A stretch of DNA of 64,000 nt from Salegentibacter sediminis. Lineage in GTDB: Bacteria; Bacteroidota; Bacteroidia; Flavobacteriales; Flavobacteriaceae. The notes below the pieces were generated by a model. It was not told the origin of the DNA. It was given only the letters and a program-made list of their open reading frames with translations, and searched no databases. Position numbers and translations under genes: made by a program. Positions 50,551-59,395 of the stretch are shown one piece after another (within the stretch, counting starts at the first letter, position 1; every line of letters begins with the position of its first letter). The stretch is taken from positions 27,535-91,534 of the forward strand of contig NZ_MSJR01000010.1 of assembly GCF_002078605.1 (NCBI RefSeq), given 5' to 3'.

Positions 50551-51168
50551 TTAATTAAAAATCAAATCCCTGGCAAGCTCCAATTCATTTTCTGATATAG
50601 TATGCGGCCGGTTTTCATAGATTTTTACACTCACATCCGCATTCATATTATTTAAAATCTCCGCCGTTCTTTTGACGCGTCCTACAGGGACGTGGGAATC
50701 GGGGTCTCCGGTACCTATAAAAACAGGCGTTTCTTCAAAATCTCCGGAATAGTTTTCAGCTTCCAGGCTTTCTCCTATCAAACCACCGGTGAAGGCAGTT
50801 ATTCCGCCATATTTTCGGGCGTTTCGGGTTGCAAATTCAAGACATAGACAGGCGCCCTGTGAAAATCCCAAAAAATAAATATCCCTGGAATCGAAGCCTT
50901 TTTCCATTAGATCTTCCACAATATCCCCGAGAAGGTCCAAGGCTGAAGAGAGCCAGGGCTCATTCTCCTTTACCGGAGCCAAAAAGGAATAGGGATACCA
51001 GGTTTGATTTGTAGCCTGTGGAGCGATTAAGGCAAAATCCTCTAAAGGTAAACGGGATTTCAGTCCTAAAATATCTTCTGCCGTGGAGCCTCTCCCGTGT
51101 AAAAGGACGAGCACTTTTTTAGCTTTTTCAAGGTCTTTTCCAGCAGTGTGCAGTTCTTTCTTATGCAT
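50551..51168 (-). CDS. Carboxylesterase/phospholipase-family hydrolase (MhqD-like)
   Basis: A 205-residue alpha/beta hydrolase with LLHGRGSTAEDILGL near the N terminus, nucleophile elbow GFSQGACLCLE and the acid/His region GTGDPDSHVP...ENRPHTIS. It lies 3 bp after the ring-cleaving dioxygenase gene. The same pairing in Bacillus subtilis (MhqO/MhqD) gives resistance to quinones and other electrophiles. The role is inferred from the pairing. Confidence 0.85.
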   Translation of the reverse strand: MHKKELHTAGKDLEKAKKVLVLLHGRGSTAEDILGLKSRLPLEDFALIAPQATNQTWYPYSFLAPVKENEPWLSSALDLLGDIVEDLMEKGFDSRDIYFLGFSQGACLCLEFATRNARKYGGITAFTGGLIGESLEAENYSGDFEETPVFIGTGDPDSHVPVGRVKRTAEILNNMNADVSVKIYENRPHTISENELELARDLIFN

Positions 51169-51171
51169 AAT

Positions 51172-52110
51172 CTATTGACTTAGTTTTGGAAGTAGTCCTT
51201 CAATCTTCTCCCGTGCTGATTCATATTTTCTGGGCAATTTCAGACTGCTACCGAGGTTTTCAAGTGATTCATCGCGTGTAAAGCCCGGATTGTCGGTTGC
51301 AATTTCAAAAAGCACTCCTCCCGGTTCCCTAAAATATAGGGAATAAAAATAATCTCTATCTATTTTTCCGGTAATATTGAGACCAGCCTGAATGATCTTA
51401 TTTCTAAAGAATTGCTGGGAAGCTTCATCCTTAACTCTAAAAGCAATGTGGTGATTAGTACCTGCGGCATTAATTCCCCGTTCGGAAGAGGGATCTTCTA
51501 TTAGGTCTATTATTGATGCATTTTCAACAGCATTGGTAATATACCTATAACGGTTTCCTTCTTTTTCTTTTAACTTATAATCAAAAATATCGGTTAGTAC
51601 TCTTGCGGTTTGAGCTTTATTTTGAAGGTTTAAAGTAACACTATGGAAGCCTTTTAATGCCACTTCTTTGGTGATCCCGTTAACCTCCCAACCTTGACGG
51701 GAATCTGGGGCGCTGGAAATAACAAGTTTCAGTTTCAGCCCATCGGGATCCTCAAAGGCTAGAAATTTCTCACCGAATTCTTCAGTAGGAGTTTCATAAT
51801 TTACCTTATAATCGTCAAATCGTTTCTGCCAGAATTCCAAACTGGCCTCTGGAACAGAGTATCCAATTTCGGTAGCCATCCCGGCGCCGTTTTTTCCTTG
51901 TTTGGCACCGGGCCAGGGGAAAAATGTAAGAATGGTGCCGGGAGACCCGGTTTCATTTCCGAAGTAAAAATGATAGGTTTGAGGATCATCAAAATTCACG
52001 GTTTTCTTAACCATACGAAGACCAAGTACCTTCGTGTAGAAGTCGTAATTTTGTTGTGGATCTCCTGCAATAGCTGTGATATGATGTAAACCAAGAATTT
52101 TATTTTCCAT
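51172..52110 (-). CDS. Ring-cleaving dioxygenase of the VOC family (MhqO-like)
   Basis: A 312-residue protein of two glyoxalase/VOC modules. The start LGLHHITAIAGDPQQNYDFY matches the MhqO/LinE-like ring-cleaving dioxygenases (metal His in HHIT), with the second module opening FHSVTLNL and a third ligand in LYFREPGGVLFEIATD. It probably opens hydroquinone-type rings and works with the hydrolase downstream. Confidence 0.88.
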   Translation of the reverse strand: MENKILGLHHITAIAGDPQQNYDFYTKVLGLRMVKKTVNFDDPQTYHFYFGNETGSPGTILTFFPWPGAKQGKNGAGMATEIGYSVPEASLEFWQKRFDDYKVNYETPTEEFGEKFLAFEDPDGLKLKLVISSAPDSRQGWEVNGITKEVALKGFHSVTLNLQNKAQTARVLTDIFDYKLKEKEGNRYRYITNAVENASIIDLIEDPSSERGINAAGTNHHIAFRVKDEASQQFFRNKIIQAGLNITGKIDRDYFYSLYFREPGGVLFEIATDNPGFTRDESLENLGSSLKLPRKYESAREKIEGLLPKLSQ

Positions 52111-52188
52111 CGCTTCAATTTATAACTTAAAGAAATAAAATTCAGGCTGAAATCGGGTTAAATTAATGGTAAAATATAGGATTTATTT

Positions 52189-54705
52189 CTAAGCCTCCTG
52201 AGCCTGAAGGGAGTTTATACGTCGGTAATATTTAAAAGCTTCAAACCAGATTACTGAGAGGAAACCTACAATTATGCTAAAACCTAATTGGTGAAAACTC
52301 AGTTTATCAAAATCAAAAAAGCGGGAAAAGAATGGAAAATAAATGATGATGCCGGTGATAATGACACTTACCCCAATGATAAGAGGAACCAAAATATTTC
52401 TGTACTTTAAGGTTTCCCAGGCTGAATAATAAAAGGATCGGTTTACCAAAGTGAGAAAAATATTAGCGGAAATCAAGCCGCTAAAAACCATCGTGCGGGT
52501 GGTGTTTTCATCGAAAGCATTCTCAACAGCATATTGGTAAATAAAAAGACAGCCAAGGGTAATAATCAATCCCTGAATAATACTTAGCGTTAATTCTTTT
52601 CCATTGAAGAAAGTAGTGGTAAAGGGCCGCGGTTTTTGCCGCATGCTGTTCTTTTCAGGGGGTTCATTCTCATAAATGATAGAGCAGGTAGGCCCCATTA
52701 TTAACTCCAGAAAGATGATATGCACAGGGGAAAATATGGCGGGGTATTTCCAGGCTAGTGCTAAGGGGGTAAATACGGTGAGAATTATAGGAATGTGAAT
52801 GGATATTATATACTGAATAGCTTTTTTAAGGTTGGTGTAAATCTTCCTTCCAATTTCTACGGCCTGCACCATTTTTGAAAGGTCGTCTTCCTGTAAAATA
52901 AGCGATGCCGCTTGTTTTGCTATGTCGCTGCCTTTTTTTCCCATAGCAATCCCGATATGAGAAGTCTTAAGCGCCGGCCCGTCGTTTACCCCATCTCCCG
53001 TCATAGCAACAATTTCTCCATTAGCCTTAAATGCTTCTATTATTCGCATTTTTGCTTCAGGGAACATTCTGGCAAATATCTCATACTCATCTAAACTTGA
53101 TCTAAGTTCCGGTTCATCCATTTGCATCAGTTCTTCGCCGGTGATCACTTTCTTATGGCCATTAAATCCCACTTGCCGTGCCACAGCTGCAGTGGTTTCG
53201 GGATTATCTCCGGTGACGATCTTTACTTTTATCCCGGCGGAATAGAAATCCTGAAATACCTTCCCGATATTGGCTTTAGGAGGATCATAAAAGCCAAGTA
53301 GTCCCTTAAACCTGAATTTAAAATCCTGCTGGCGTTCAGGAAAATTATCTCCACTGAAACTGGTTTCGGCCACCCCGAGGAGGCGATAACCTTCTTTAGC
53401 CAGATGATCGATAACTTTTAGGATTTTATTTTTTTCTGCTGTCTCTATTTCTGAAACCTCCAGAATAGCTTCAGGGGCACCTTTTGCCGCTATGATTCTG
53501 TCCCTTTTTTTATTTTCAAAAATATGGGTCATCATAGGTGGTTTTCCATCCAAAGGGTATTCATGATACATTTTGAATTCGGCCCTACGGTCGGGTTTAA
53601 TATGTTTCTGATAGGAATTGTGTAAGGCAACTTCCATCGCATCAAAAGGGATGGGCTCGCTAGCCCACATAGCAGTTTCCAGTAAGCCTTTTACTTCAGA
53701 AGAAGGAATAGTTTCTTTTAACTCCATCACACCATCCTGGGGCGTATAAACTTTTGCCAGGCTCATTTTATTCTGAGTGATGGTGCCGGTTTTATCGGTG
53801 CAGATTACGGTGGCGCTCCCCAGCGTTTCTACCGTCTTCATTTGTTTCACGACTATGCCTCGCTTCATCAATCTCCATGCACCCATTGCCATAAAGGTGG
53901 TGAAAGCTACAGGGATTTCTTCCGGAAGTATACTCATGGCAAGAGTGAGGGCCATTAGTAAACTTTCGAGAACATCGGTGGTCCTATGGTAATTTATAGC
54001 CCATACCAATATGAAAACCACACTCCCGGCCAGGACCATTTTTTTTACGAAATTATTTATTTGGATTTCCAGGGGCGTTTTCTCCTGGCCAAGATCTTCC
54101 AGGCTTTTGCCTATTTTCCCAAGTTGGGTTTTATTGCCAATGGCGGTTACCCTGGCAATAGCCAGACCGGTTTCCACCTGGGTGCCCATAAAAATTATAT
54201 TATCTTCCGTTTCGGCAGATTTAGTAACGGCGAAAGCTTCTCCCGTAAGGATTGATTCATTAACCGAAAAATCATTCGACTGAACAATTTCAGCATCAGA
54301 TGGAATACTACTACCTTCATTAATTATTATGTAATCGCCGATGACGATTTCGCTGATATTGATATCCAGGGTCTTTCCGTCACGAATTACCTGGCAGGTT
54401 GGCCGGGTAAAAGCTTTAAGTTTTTCGAGGGCACTGCGGCTGCGGGCATCCTGAAAAAGTGATATCGCAGCCACCAGTACGATTGCTGCGGAAAGAAAAA
54501 TACCATCATCGTGATTGCCAGTAATAAAATAGATAAAGGCTGCCGCGAAAAGCAGTAGAATCATAGGCTCACTTAAAACCGTTTTAAGTGCATCCCAAAT
54601 GGGGGTTTCTTTTTTAAAATCCAGTGTATTGCGACCATGGGTTTGGCGTGAATGCTCAACCTGCTCAGTAGTTAGTCCCTGAATATTATGTGGGGGGGAG
54701 GTCAT
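52189..54705 (-). CDS. Cation-transporting P-type ATPase (P2-type)
   Basis: An 838-residue P-type ATPase with an N-terminal cation-ATPase domain, ten predicted membrane helices, the actuator loop TGEA, the phosphorylation site DKTGTIT, and the hinge GDGVNDGPAL. The helix 4 motif LPEEIPVAF resembles Ca2+/Mn2+ pumps rather than heavy-metal P1B pumps (no CPC). The ion cannot be fixed. The N terminus lacks metal-binding domains. Confidence 0.88.
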   Translation of the reverse strand: MTSPPHNIQGLTTEQVEHSRQTHGRNTLDFKKETPIWDALKTVLSEPMILLLFAAAFIYFITGNHDDGIFLSAAIVLVAAISLFQDARSRSALEKLKAFTRPTCQVIRDGKTLDINISEIVIGDYIIINEGSSIPSDAEIVQSNDFSVNESILTGEAFAVTKSAETEDNIIFMGTQVETGLAIARVTAIGNKTQLGKIGKSLEDLGQEKTPLEIQINNFVKKMVLAGSVVFILVWAINYHRTTDVLESLLMALTLAMSILPEEIPVAFTTFMAMGAWRLMKRGIVVKQMKTVETLGSATVICTDKTGTITQNKMSLAKVYTPQDGVMELKETIPSSEVKGLLETAMWASEPIPFDAMEVALHNSYQKHIKPDRRAEFKMYHEYPLDGKPPMMTHIFENKKRDRIIAAKGAPEAILEVSEIETAEKNKILKVIDHLAKEGYRLLGVAETSFSGDNFPERQQDFKFRFKGLLGFYDPPKANIGKVFQDFYSAGIKVKIVTGDNPETTAAVARQVGFNGHKKVITGEELMQMDEPELRSSLDEYEIFARMFPEAKMRIIEAFKANGEIVAMTGDGVNDGPALKTSHIGIAMGKKGSDIAKQAASLILQEDDLSKMVQAVEIGRKIYTNLKKAIQYIISIHIPIILTVFTPLALAWKYPAIFSPVHIIFLELIMGPTCSIIYENEPPEKNSMRQKPRPFTTTFFNGKELTLSIIQGLIITLGCLFIYQYAVENAFDENTTRTMVFSGLISANIFLTLVNRSFYYSAWETLKYRNILVPLIIGVSVIITGIIIYFPFFSRFFDFDKLSFHQLGFSIIVGFLSVIWFEAFKYYRRINSLQAQEA

Positions 54706-54720
54706 GGTTGCAAATTCATT

Positions 54721-55041
54721 TTACAAATGCATATGCAGCTTTTTCGTAATATCTGAGGTTTTATTGTCGCTGTATACACCAAAAGCGTTCACCAGGACGC
54801 CTTTTACCTGATGTTTCTCTGAAGAAATGCCAAAAACGATCATTTCATCTCCGGGATCGGTATTGCCTTCAAAACGATAGATTTCGTCGATTTCAAATTC
54901 ATCGGGAGAGAGTTCTATAGAGGAGTGGTTGCAAATGATGCAGTTTTTATCGGTGATTAGGGTGAAGTCGGTGGAGTAACCCCGGCGGATGAGGTCATTA
55001 ATGGCTTCACTGGCGGTATCGTAGTTGCGTCGCTTGGTCAT
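54721..55041 (-). CDS. Small conserved Bacteroidota protein of unknown function
   Basis: A 106-residue protein starting TKRRNYDTASEAINDLIRRG. Its relatives in Bacteroidota are often labelled phosphoribosylpyrophosphate synthetase, but no PRPP-binding motif is present. Two cysteines in NCIICNHSS could bind metal. ATG 55041 is chosen over a longer frame to 55095. It lies 15 bp upstream of the ATPase gene on the same strand, so the two may be co-transcribed. Confidence 0.7.
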   Translation of the reverse strand: MTKRRNYDTASEAINDLIRRGYSTDFTLITDKNCIICNHSSIELSPDEFEIDEIYRFEGNTDPGDEMIVFGISSEKHQVKGVLVNAFGVYSDNKTSDITKKLHMHL

Positions 55042-55093
55042 AATTACTGGTTCTGAAACTGACAATAATTTACGCCAAAACGCTGAATAAAAC

Positions 55094-55150
55094 AAGGGCT
55101 AATATCGGGTAGTTTTTGTATTGACACTAAACCAACCGAGATTAGCCCTT
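55094..55150. promoter_or_regulatory. Long imperfect hairpin between two genes
   Basis: AAGGGCTAAT / ATTAGCCCTT (10-bp perfect outer stem) with an inner TCGG/CCGA pairing. It could be the terminator of the DUF302 gene (reading leftward) or a structured leader of the next gene. Confidence 0.5.
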
Positions 55151-55188
55151 AAGCATAAACTCCAGAATAAGACTGAAGTCCCTTTTAT

Positions 55189-55581
55189 CTAATTAAGATT
55201 TGCAATAATCTTTTTCATTTTTTCCTGAACCTCCGTTGCGATACCGTGAAGTTCTTTATTTTCTGCAGCCTGCATAGAAGCGATAGGGTCTACAGCCGAA
55301 ACTTCGATCTCGCCATTATCGTTTTCCTCTACTACCACATTGCAGGGTAGAAACACACCTATTTTATCCTCTTTGGTTAAAGCTTTATGCGCAAAATGAG
55401 GGTTGCAGGCGCCCAGGATCTTGTATTTTTTAAATTCAACATCAATTTTCTTTTTCAGGGTTTCTTTTACATCAATCTCTGTAAGTACCCCAAAACCTTC
55501 TTTTTTCAGCTCGGCAGTTACTTTTTCCAAAGCATCTTCAAAAGAGGTGTTTTTTAGTGTGGTATTAAAATAATAACTCAT
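55189..55581 (-). CDS. DUF302-domain protein
   Basis: A 130-residue protein of the DUF302 family: LEKVTAELKKEGFGVLTEID, YKILGACNPHFAHKAL and the C-terminal IGVFLPCNVVV...DPIASM. Members are often found near sulfur-metabolism and redox genes; the mechanism is unknown. No regulon operator is seen upstream. Confidence 0.85.
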   Translation of the reverse strand: MSYYFNTTLKNTSFEDALEKVTAELKKEGFGVLTEIDVKETLKKKIDVEFKKYKILGACNPHFAHKALTKEDKIGVFLPCNVVVEENDNGEIEVSAVDPIASMQAAENKELHGIATEVQEKMKKIIANLN

Positions 55582-55782
55582 AATATCTAATTTTTATGCT
55601 TGAAAATAAGAATTATATTTCACTATCTATCCCAGCCTGGATTAAATTTTTCTTAATACTGAAGCATTGAAATTTTTTAGAAAATTCTTTTACTGATGGG
55701 GTTAATTTTTGGGCATATGGAATGTCAAAAATTCTTCTCCAAGAATCGGACTTAATTCGCCTATCAAAATAAGAAAAAAGTT

Positions 55783-55790
55783 TACTTTTG
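55783..55790 (+). promoter_or_regulatory. pyrR promoter -7 box
   Basis: TACTTTTG, full consensus, 28 bp before the pyrR ATG. No pyrR attenuator-like hairpin is evident in so short a leader. Confidence 0.55.
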
Positions 55791-55818
55791 TGTACCAACC
55801 TTTTCTTATTGACGAATT

Positions 55819-56358
55819 ATGAGCCAAAAAGTACTGCTTACTTCTAAAGAAATAGATATTATTTTGCATCGGCTGGCTTGTCAATTAGTAGAAAATCATA
55901 CCGATTTTAAAGATTCAGTGCTTATCGGGATTCAGCCTCGTGGAGTTTATCTTGCAGAAAGAATCCTGAAAATTCTTCAGAAGGAATATAAATTGAAAGA
56001 CCTAAAGTGGGGACAACTCGATATTACCTTTTATCGGGATGATTTCCGCAGAAGCGATAAGCCGCTGGAAGCCAATAAAACCAAAATAGATTTCGTAGTT
56101 GAAGATAAGCGGGTGATATTTATTGACGACGTTTTGTATACCGGCCGTAGTACAAGGGCAGCATTAACTGCTATACAGTCGTTTGGCCGCCCCAGGGAAA
56201 TAGAGCTCATGAGCTTAATAGACCGTAGGTTTAGCCGACATTTGCCTATTCAACCAGATTATAGCGGGAGGCAGGTTGATGCTATTAACGAGGAAAAGGT
56301 TAAGGTGAACTGGAAAGAAAACGAAGGGGAAGATGTGGTTTATCTTATTTCGAAATAA
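55819..56358 (+). CDS. pyrR: Bifunctional pyrimidine regulator PyrR / uracil phosphoribosyltransferase
   Basis: A 179-residue phosphoribosyltransferase with the PRPP loop VIFIDDVLYTGRSTRAA (about 98-114) and the PyrR-like GIQPRGVYLA and LIDRRFSRHLPIQPDYSG stretches. In Bacillus it binds pyr mRNA to cause attenuation. It heads a pyrR-pyrB unit here with a 22-bp gap. Confidence 0.93.
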   Translation: MSQKVLLTSKEIDIILHRLACQLVENHTDFKDSVLIGIQPRGVYLAERILKILQKEYKLKDLKWGQLDITFYRDDFRRSDKPLEANKTKIDFVVEDKRVIFIDDVLYTGRSTRAALTAIQSFGRPREIELMSLIDRRFSRHLPIQPDYSGRQVDAINEEKVKVNWKENEGEDVVYLISK

Positions 56359-56380
56359 TGAAAGTAAAAGAAAGAAATAG

Positions 56381-57310
56381 ATGAGTGAACTTAGTGTAAA
56401 CCACTTATTAGGTATAAAATACCTTAAGAAGGAAGATGTTAAGCTAATATTTAAAACCGCCGACCACTTTAAAGAAGTAATCAACAGGCCCATTAAAAAA
56501 GTTCCTTCATTAAGGGATATCACAATTGCCAACCTTTTCTTTGAAAATTCAACCCGAACCCGGCTTTCTTTCGAACTGGCAGAGAAGCGTTTAAGCGCTG
56601 ATGTGATCAATTTTTCAGCAGCTTCATCTTCAGTAAAAAAAGGAGAGACGCTCATCGATACCGTAAATAATATTCTTTCGATGAAGGTGGATATGGTGGT
56701 GATGCGTCATCCAAACCCCGGCGCCGGTATATTCCTTTCAAAACATGTAAAGGCCAGTATTATTAACGCAGGGGATGGGGCGCACGAGCATCCCACCCAG
56801 GCTTTACTTGATTCTTATTCCATTAGGGAGCGCTTGGGTGGTGTAGAAGGAAAAAAAGTAGTTATTGTTGGGGATATCCTGCACAGTAGGGTGGCCCTTT
56901 CCAATATCTTTGCCTTGAAATTACAGGGAGCTGAAGTTAAAGTTTGTGGTCCTAAAACCTTAATTCCCAAGCATATTGAATCTTTGGGGGTTAAGGTGGA
57001 AACCGATTTGAGAAAAGCCCTGGAATGGTGTGATGTGGCTAATATGCTAAGGGTCCAAAACGAACGAATGGAAATCAGTTATTTCCCGAGTACCAGAGAA
57101 TACACCCAGCAGTTTGGCCTGAATAAGAAGATGCTCGACAGTCTGAATAAAGAAATCGTCATTATGCACCCAGGCCCTATTAATCGTGGAGTTGAAATTA
57201 CCAGCGACGTAGCCGATTCGGATAATGCTATTATCCTGGATCAGGTTCAAAATGGAGTGGCTGTGAGAATGGCTGTTATTTATTTACTCGCCTCTAAGAT
57301 CAAACAGTAA
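56381..57310 (+). CDS. pyrB: Aspartate carbamoyltransferase, catalytic subunit
   Basis: A 309-residue enzyme with carbamoyl-phosphate motif FENSTRTRLSFE (STRTR 57-61), HPTQALLDSYS (about 137-147) and the aspartate-binding loop region. It performs the second step of pyrimidine synthesis. No pyrI regulatory gene is adjacent. Confidence 0.95.
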   Translation: MSELSVNHLLGIKYLKKEDVKLIFKTADHFKEVINRPIKKVPSLRDITIANLFFENSTRTRLSFELAEKRLSADVINFSAASSSVKKGETLIDTVNNILSMKVDMVVMRHPNPGAGIFLSKHVKASIINAGDGAHEHPTQALLDSYSIRERLGGVEGKKVVIVGDILHSRVALSNIFALKLQGAEVKVCGPKTLIPKHIESLGVKVETDLRKALEWCDVANMLRVQNERMEISYFPSTREYTQQFGLNKKMLDSLNKEIVIMHPGPINRGVEITSDVADSDNAIILDQVQNGVAVRMAVIYLLASKIKQ

Positions 57311-57384
57311 AGCATTTTTATTAACTTTAAGGAAAAGAAACCTGAATTATTTACATAAATCCAGGTCGTTTTAATTGTTAAGCC

Positions 57385-57717
57385 ATGAAGATAAAGAAAG
57401 AAGATAATCTTATTTTAATTAAGGCCCGGCAGGATTCTGTGGTCGAATTTGCCTCAGACCTCACCAAAAGACATGATGAATTTAGAAATGACAATCTTAT
57501 TCTCGATATTTCTTCTTATGATAATTTGCAATTGGAGGAATTGCTGAGTTTTCTTGAGCTTTCCAATGTGCATAAAGAAGATAAAAAGTCGTTTGTAATC
57601 ATAAACAATGCTATTCCTATTGAAAAAATCCCGGATGAGTTGTGTGTGGTTCCTTCTCTTCAGGAAGCCAAAGATGTGATACAAATGGACGAGATCCAGC
57701 GGGAACTGGGTTTTTAA
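57385..57717 (+). CDS. Small STAS-like protein, rnz partner
   Basis: A 110-residue protein with alternating strands and helices (NLILDISSYDNLQLEELLSFL, SFVIINNAIPIEKIP) suggesting a STAS/anti-sigma-antagonist-like fold, without an obvious phosphorylatable serine. It lies 10 bp upstream of rnz. Relatives are often misnamed ribonuclease Z because of this linkage. Function unknown. Confidence 0.72.
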   Translation: MKIKKEDNLILIKARQDSVVEFASDLTKRHDEFRNDNLILDISSYDNLQLEELLSFLELSNVHKEDKKSFVIINNAIPIEKIPDELCVVPSLQEAKDVIQMDEIQRELGF

Positions 57718-57727
57718 AGAGCTTTGA

Positions 57728-58636
57728 ATGAAACTTACCATTCTAGGTTGTTATGCGGCTACTCCCCGAAGTTTTACTAATCCCAGCTCTCAGGTTCTAG
57801 AGCTAGGAAATCATCTTTTTCTTATTGACTGTGGCGAAGGTACCCAGGTACAGTTAAGAAAGAATAAGGTGAAATTCTCCAAAATAAACCACATTTTTAT
57901 TTCTCATCTTCATGGAGATCATTTTTATGGCCTGGTTGGGCTTATTTCTACATTTATGCTTCTAAAACGCCAGAATGAGCTTCATGTTTACGGTCCAAAA
58001 GGGGTAAAGGAAATAATCCTGTTACAACTAAAACTTTCAAAATCCTGGACAAATTATCCTTTATATTTTCATGAACTCACTAAAAATACCCCTGAAGTTA
58101 TTTTTGATGATGAGCGGGTGAGTGTAGAAACCATTCCGCTTAAACACCGGGTCTATACTAACGGGTTTCTTTTTAGAGAAAAGCCCGGAGATAGAAAACT
58201 TCTCATTGATAAGGCAAAAAACTATAAAATTGATGTAGCCTTATATAAGAGTTTAAAAAAGGGAAAAGATGTTATTGCTGAAGATGGAAAATTAATATCC
58301 AATGCTTTAGTCACTGCCGATCCGCCTGAACCCAAAAGTTATGCATATTGTAGTGATACAATGTATCATCCCGGGATCACTTCTCAAATCAAAGGGGTAA
58401 CAGCGTTGTATCACGAAACCACTTTCCTTGAGTCGGAAGCTCATCTGGCCGAACCTACTCAACACAGTACAGCCAAGCAGGCCGCAAAGATAGCCCTGGA
58501 GGCAGGGGTGGGCAAACTTATTCTGGGGCATTATTCTACGCGATATGATTCTATTGACTTATTTAAAAAAGAAGCCGAAAGTATTTTTCCTGCCACTGAA
58601 CTTGCCGATGATGGGCTGGAGATTCTTTTTGATTAA
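57728..58636 (+). CDS. rnz: Ribonuclease Z
   Basis: A 302-residue metallo-beta-lactamase-fold nuclease with SHLHGDHFYGL (HLHGDH 60-65), the other metal ligands in SDTMYH (about 215) and GHYSTRYD (about 271). It removes 3' trailers from tRNA precursors. Length and motif order match RNase Z of Flavobacteria. Confidence 0.93.
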   Translation: MKLTILGCYAATPRSFTNPSSQVLELGNHLFLIDCGEGTQVQLRKNKVKFSKINHIFISHLHGDHFYGLVGLISTFMLLKRQNELHVYGPKGVKEIILLQLKLSKSWTNYPLYFHELTKNTPEVIFDDERVSVETIPLKHRVYTNGFLFREKPGDRKLLIDKAKNYKIDVALYKSLKKGKDVIAEDGKLISNALVTADPPEPKSYAYCSDTMYHPGITSQIKGVTALYHETTFLESEAHLAEPTQHSTAKQAAKIALEAGVGKLILGHYSTRYDSIDLFKKEAESIFPATELADDGLEILFD

Positions 58637-58815
58637 ATTAACTGAGCTAATTTCCTACAAATCAAATATTAATGCATAATTCAGAATGAGTATGTAGGAT
58701 TAATCCTATATTTATTGTTAAATAAATCTTAAAATCGATGAAATGCATTTGTTAAAATGCTTTTTGTCGATTAAATCTGTACTTTTATCTTTCCTCAAGT
58801 CTAATATGTTAACCT

Positions 58816-59322
58816 ATGAGAAAAAGTACAACAAGATTTATTTTGCTGGCATTCAGCGCGTTGGTGCTGGTTTCCTGTGCAAAAGACAGTGTTGACGAGG
58901 AGATAAACTCCATCGATCATATTGCAAAAACATCGGTGAACTACACGTATACCGATATTGAAAAAGATATCCTCTCTGCAATAAACGATTACCGAATGGA
59001 AAAAGGTTTCAAAGAACTAAGTCCACTTGGGGAAATTTCCCTGGAAGCAGAGGACCATAATTATTATATGGTAGAAAACGGAAAAGTTAGCCATGATAAT
59101 TTTGGAGCGCGATATACCACGCTGGTTAACAGTATAGGAGCAAAAGCCGTAAGTGAAAATGTGGCCTATGGTTACCATACTGCTGATGCCGTAGTTAAGG
59201 CCTGGATAAAAAGCGATGGCCACCGTGAAAATATTGAATCTAATTTTACCCACTTTGGGGTTTCTGTAGTAGAAGATGCCGAAGGCAGAAATTACTTCAC
59301 CAATATATTTGTTAGAAGGTAG
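58816..59322 (+). CDS. CAP/SCP-domain lipoprotein
   Basis: A 168-residue lipoprotein (C21, LVSC) with a CAP domain (about 50-165): ILSAINDYRMEKGFKELSP, HNYYMVENGKVSHDNF, and SENVAYGYHTADAVVKAWI, which carry the typical His and Glu residues. CAP proteins occur in envelope and secreted settings with unclear activity in bacteria. Confidence 0.88.
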   Translation: MRKSTTRFILLAFSALVLVSCAKDSVDEEINSIDHIAKTSVNYTYTDIEKDILSAINDYRMEKGFKELSPLGEISLEAEDHNYYMVENGKVSHDNFGARYTTLVNSIGAKAVSENVAYGYHTADAVVKAWIKSDGHRENIESNFTHFGVSVVEDAEGRNYFTNIFVRR

Positions 59323-59343
59323 TAGCTTGTTTTCATTATTAAT

Positions 59344-59376
59344 AAAAAGGTTCAGCCATTATAGCTGAACCTTTTT
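59344..59376. terminator. Two-way terminator of the CAP and OmpA genes
   Basis: AAAAAGGTTCAGC / GCTGAACCTTTTT 13-bp perfect stem, 7-base loop, between convergent genes. Confidence 0.88.
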
Positions 59377-59395
59377 GGCTGGGGCAGGGTAGAAT

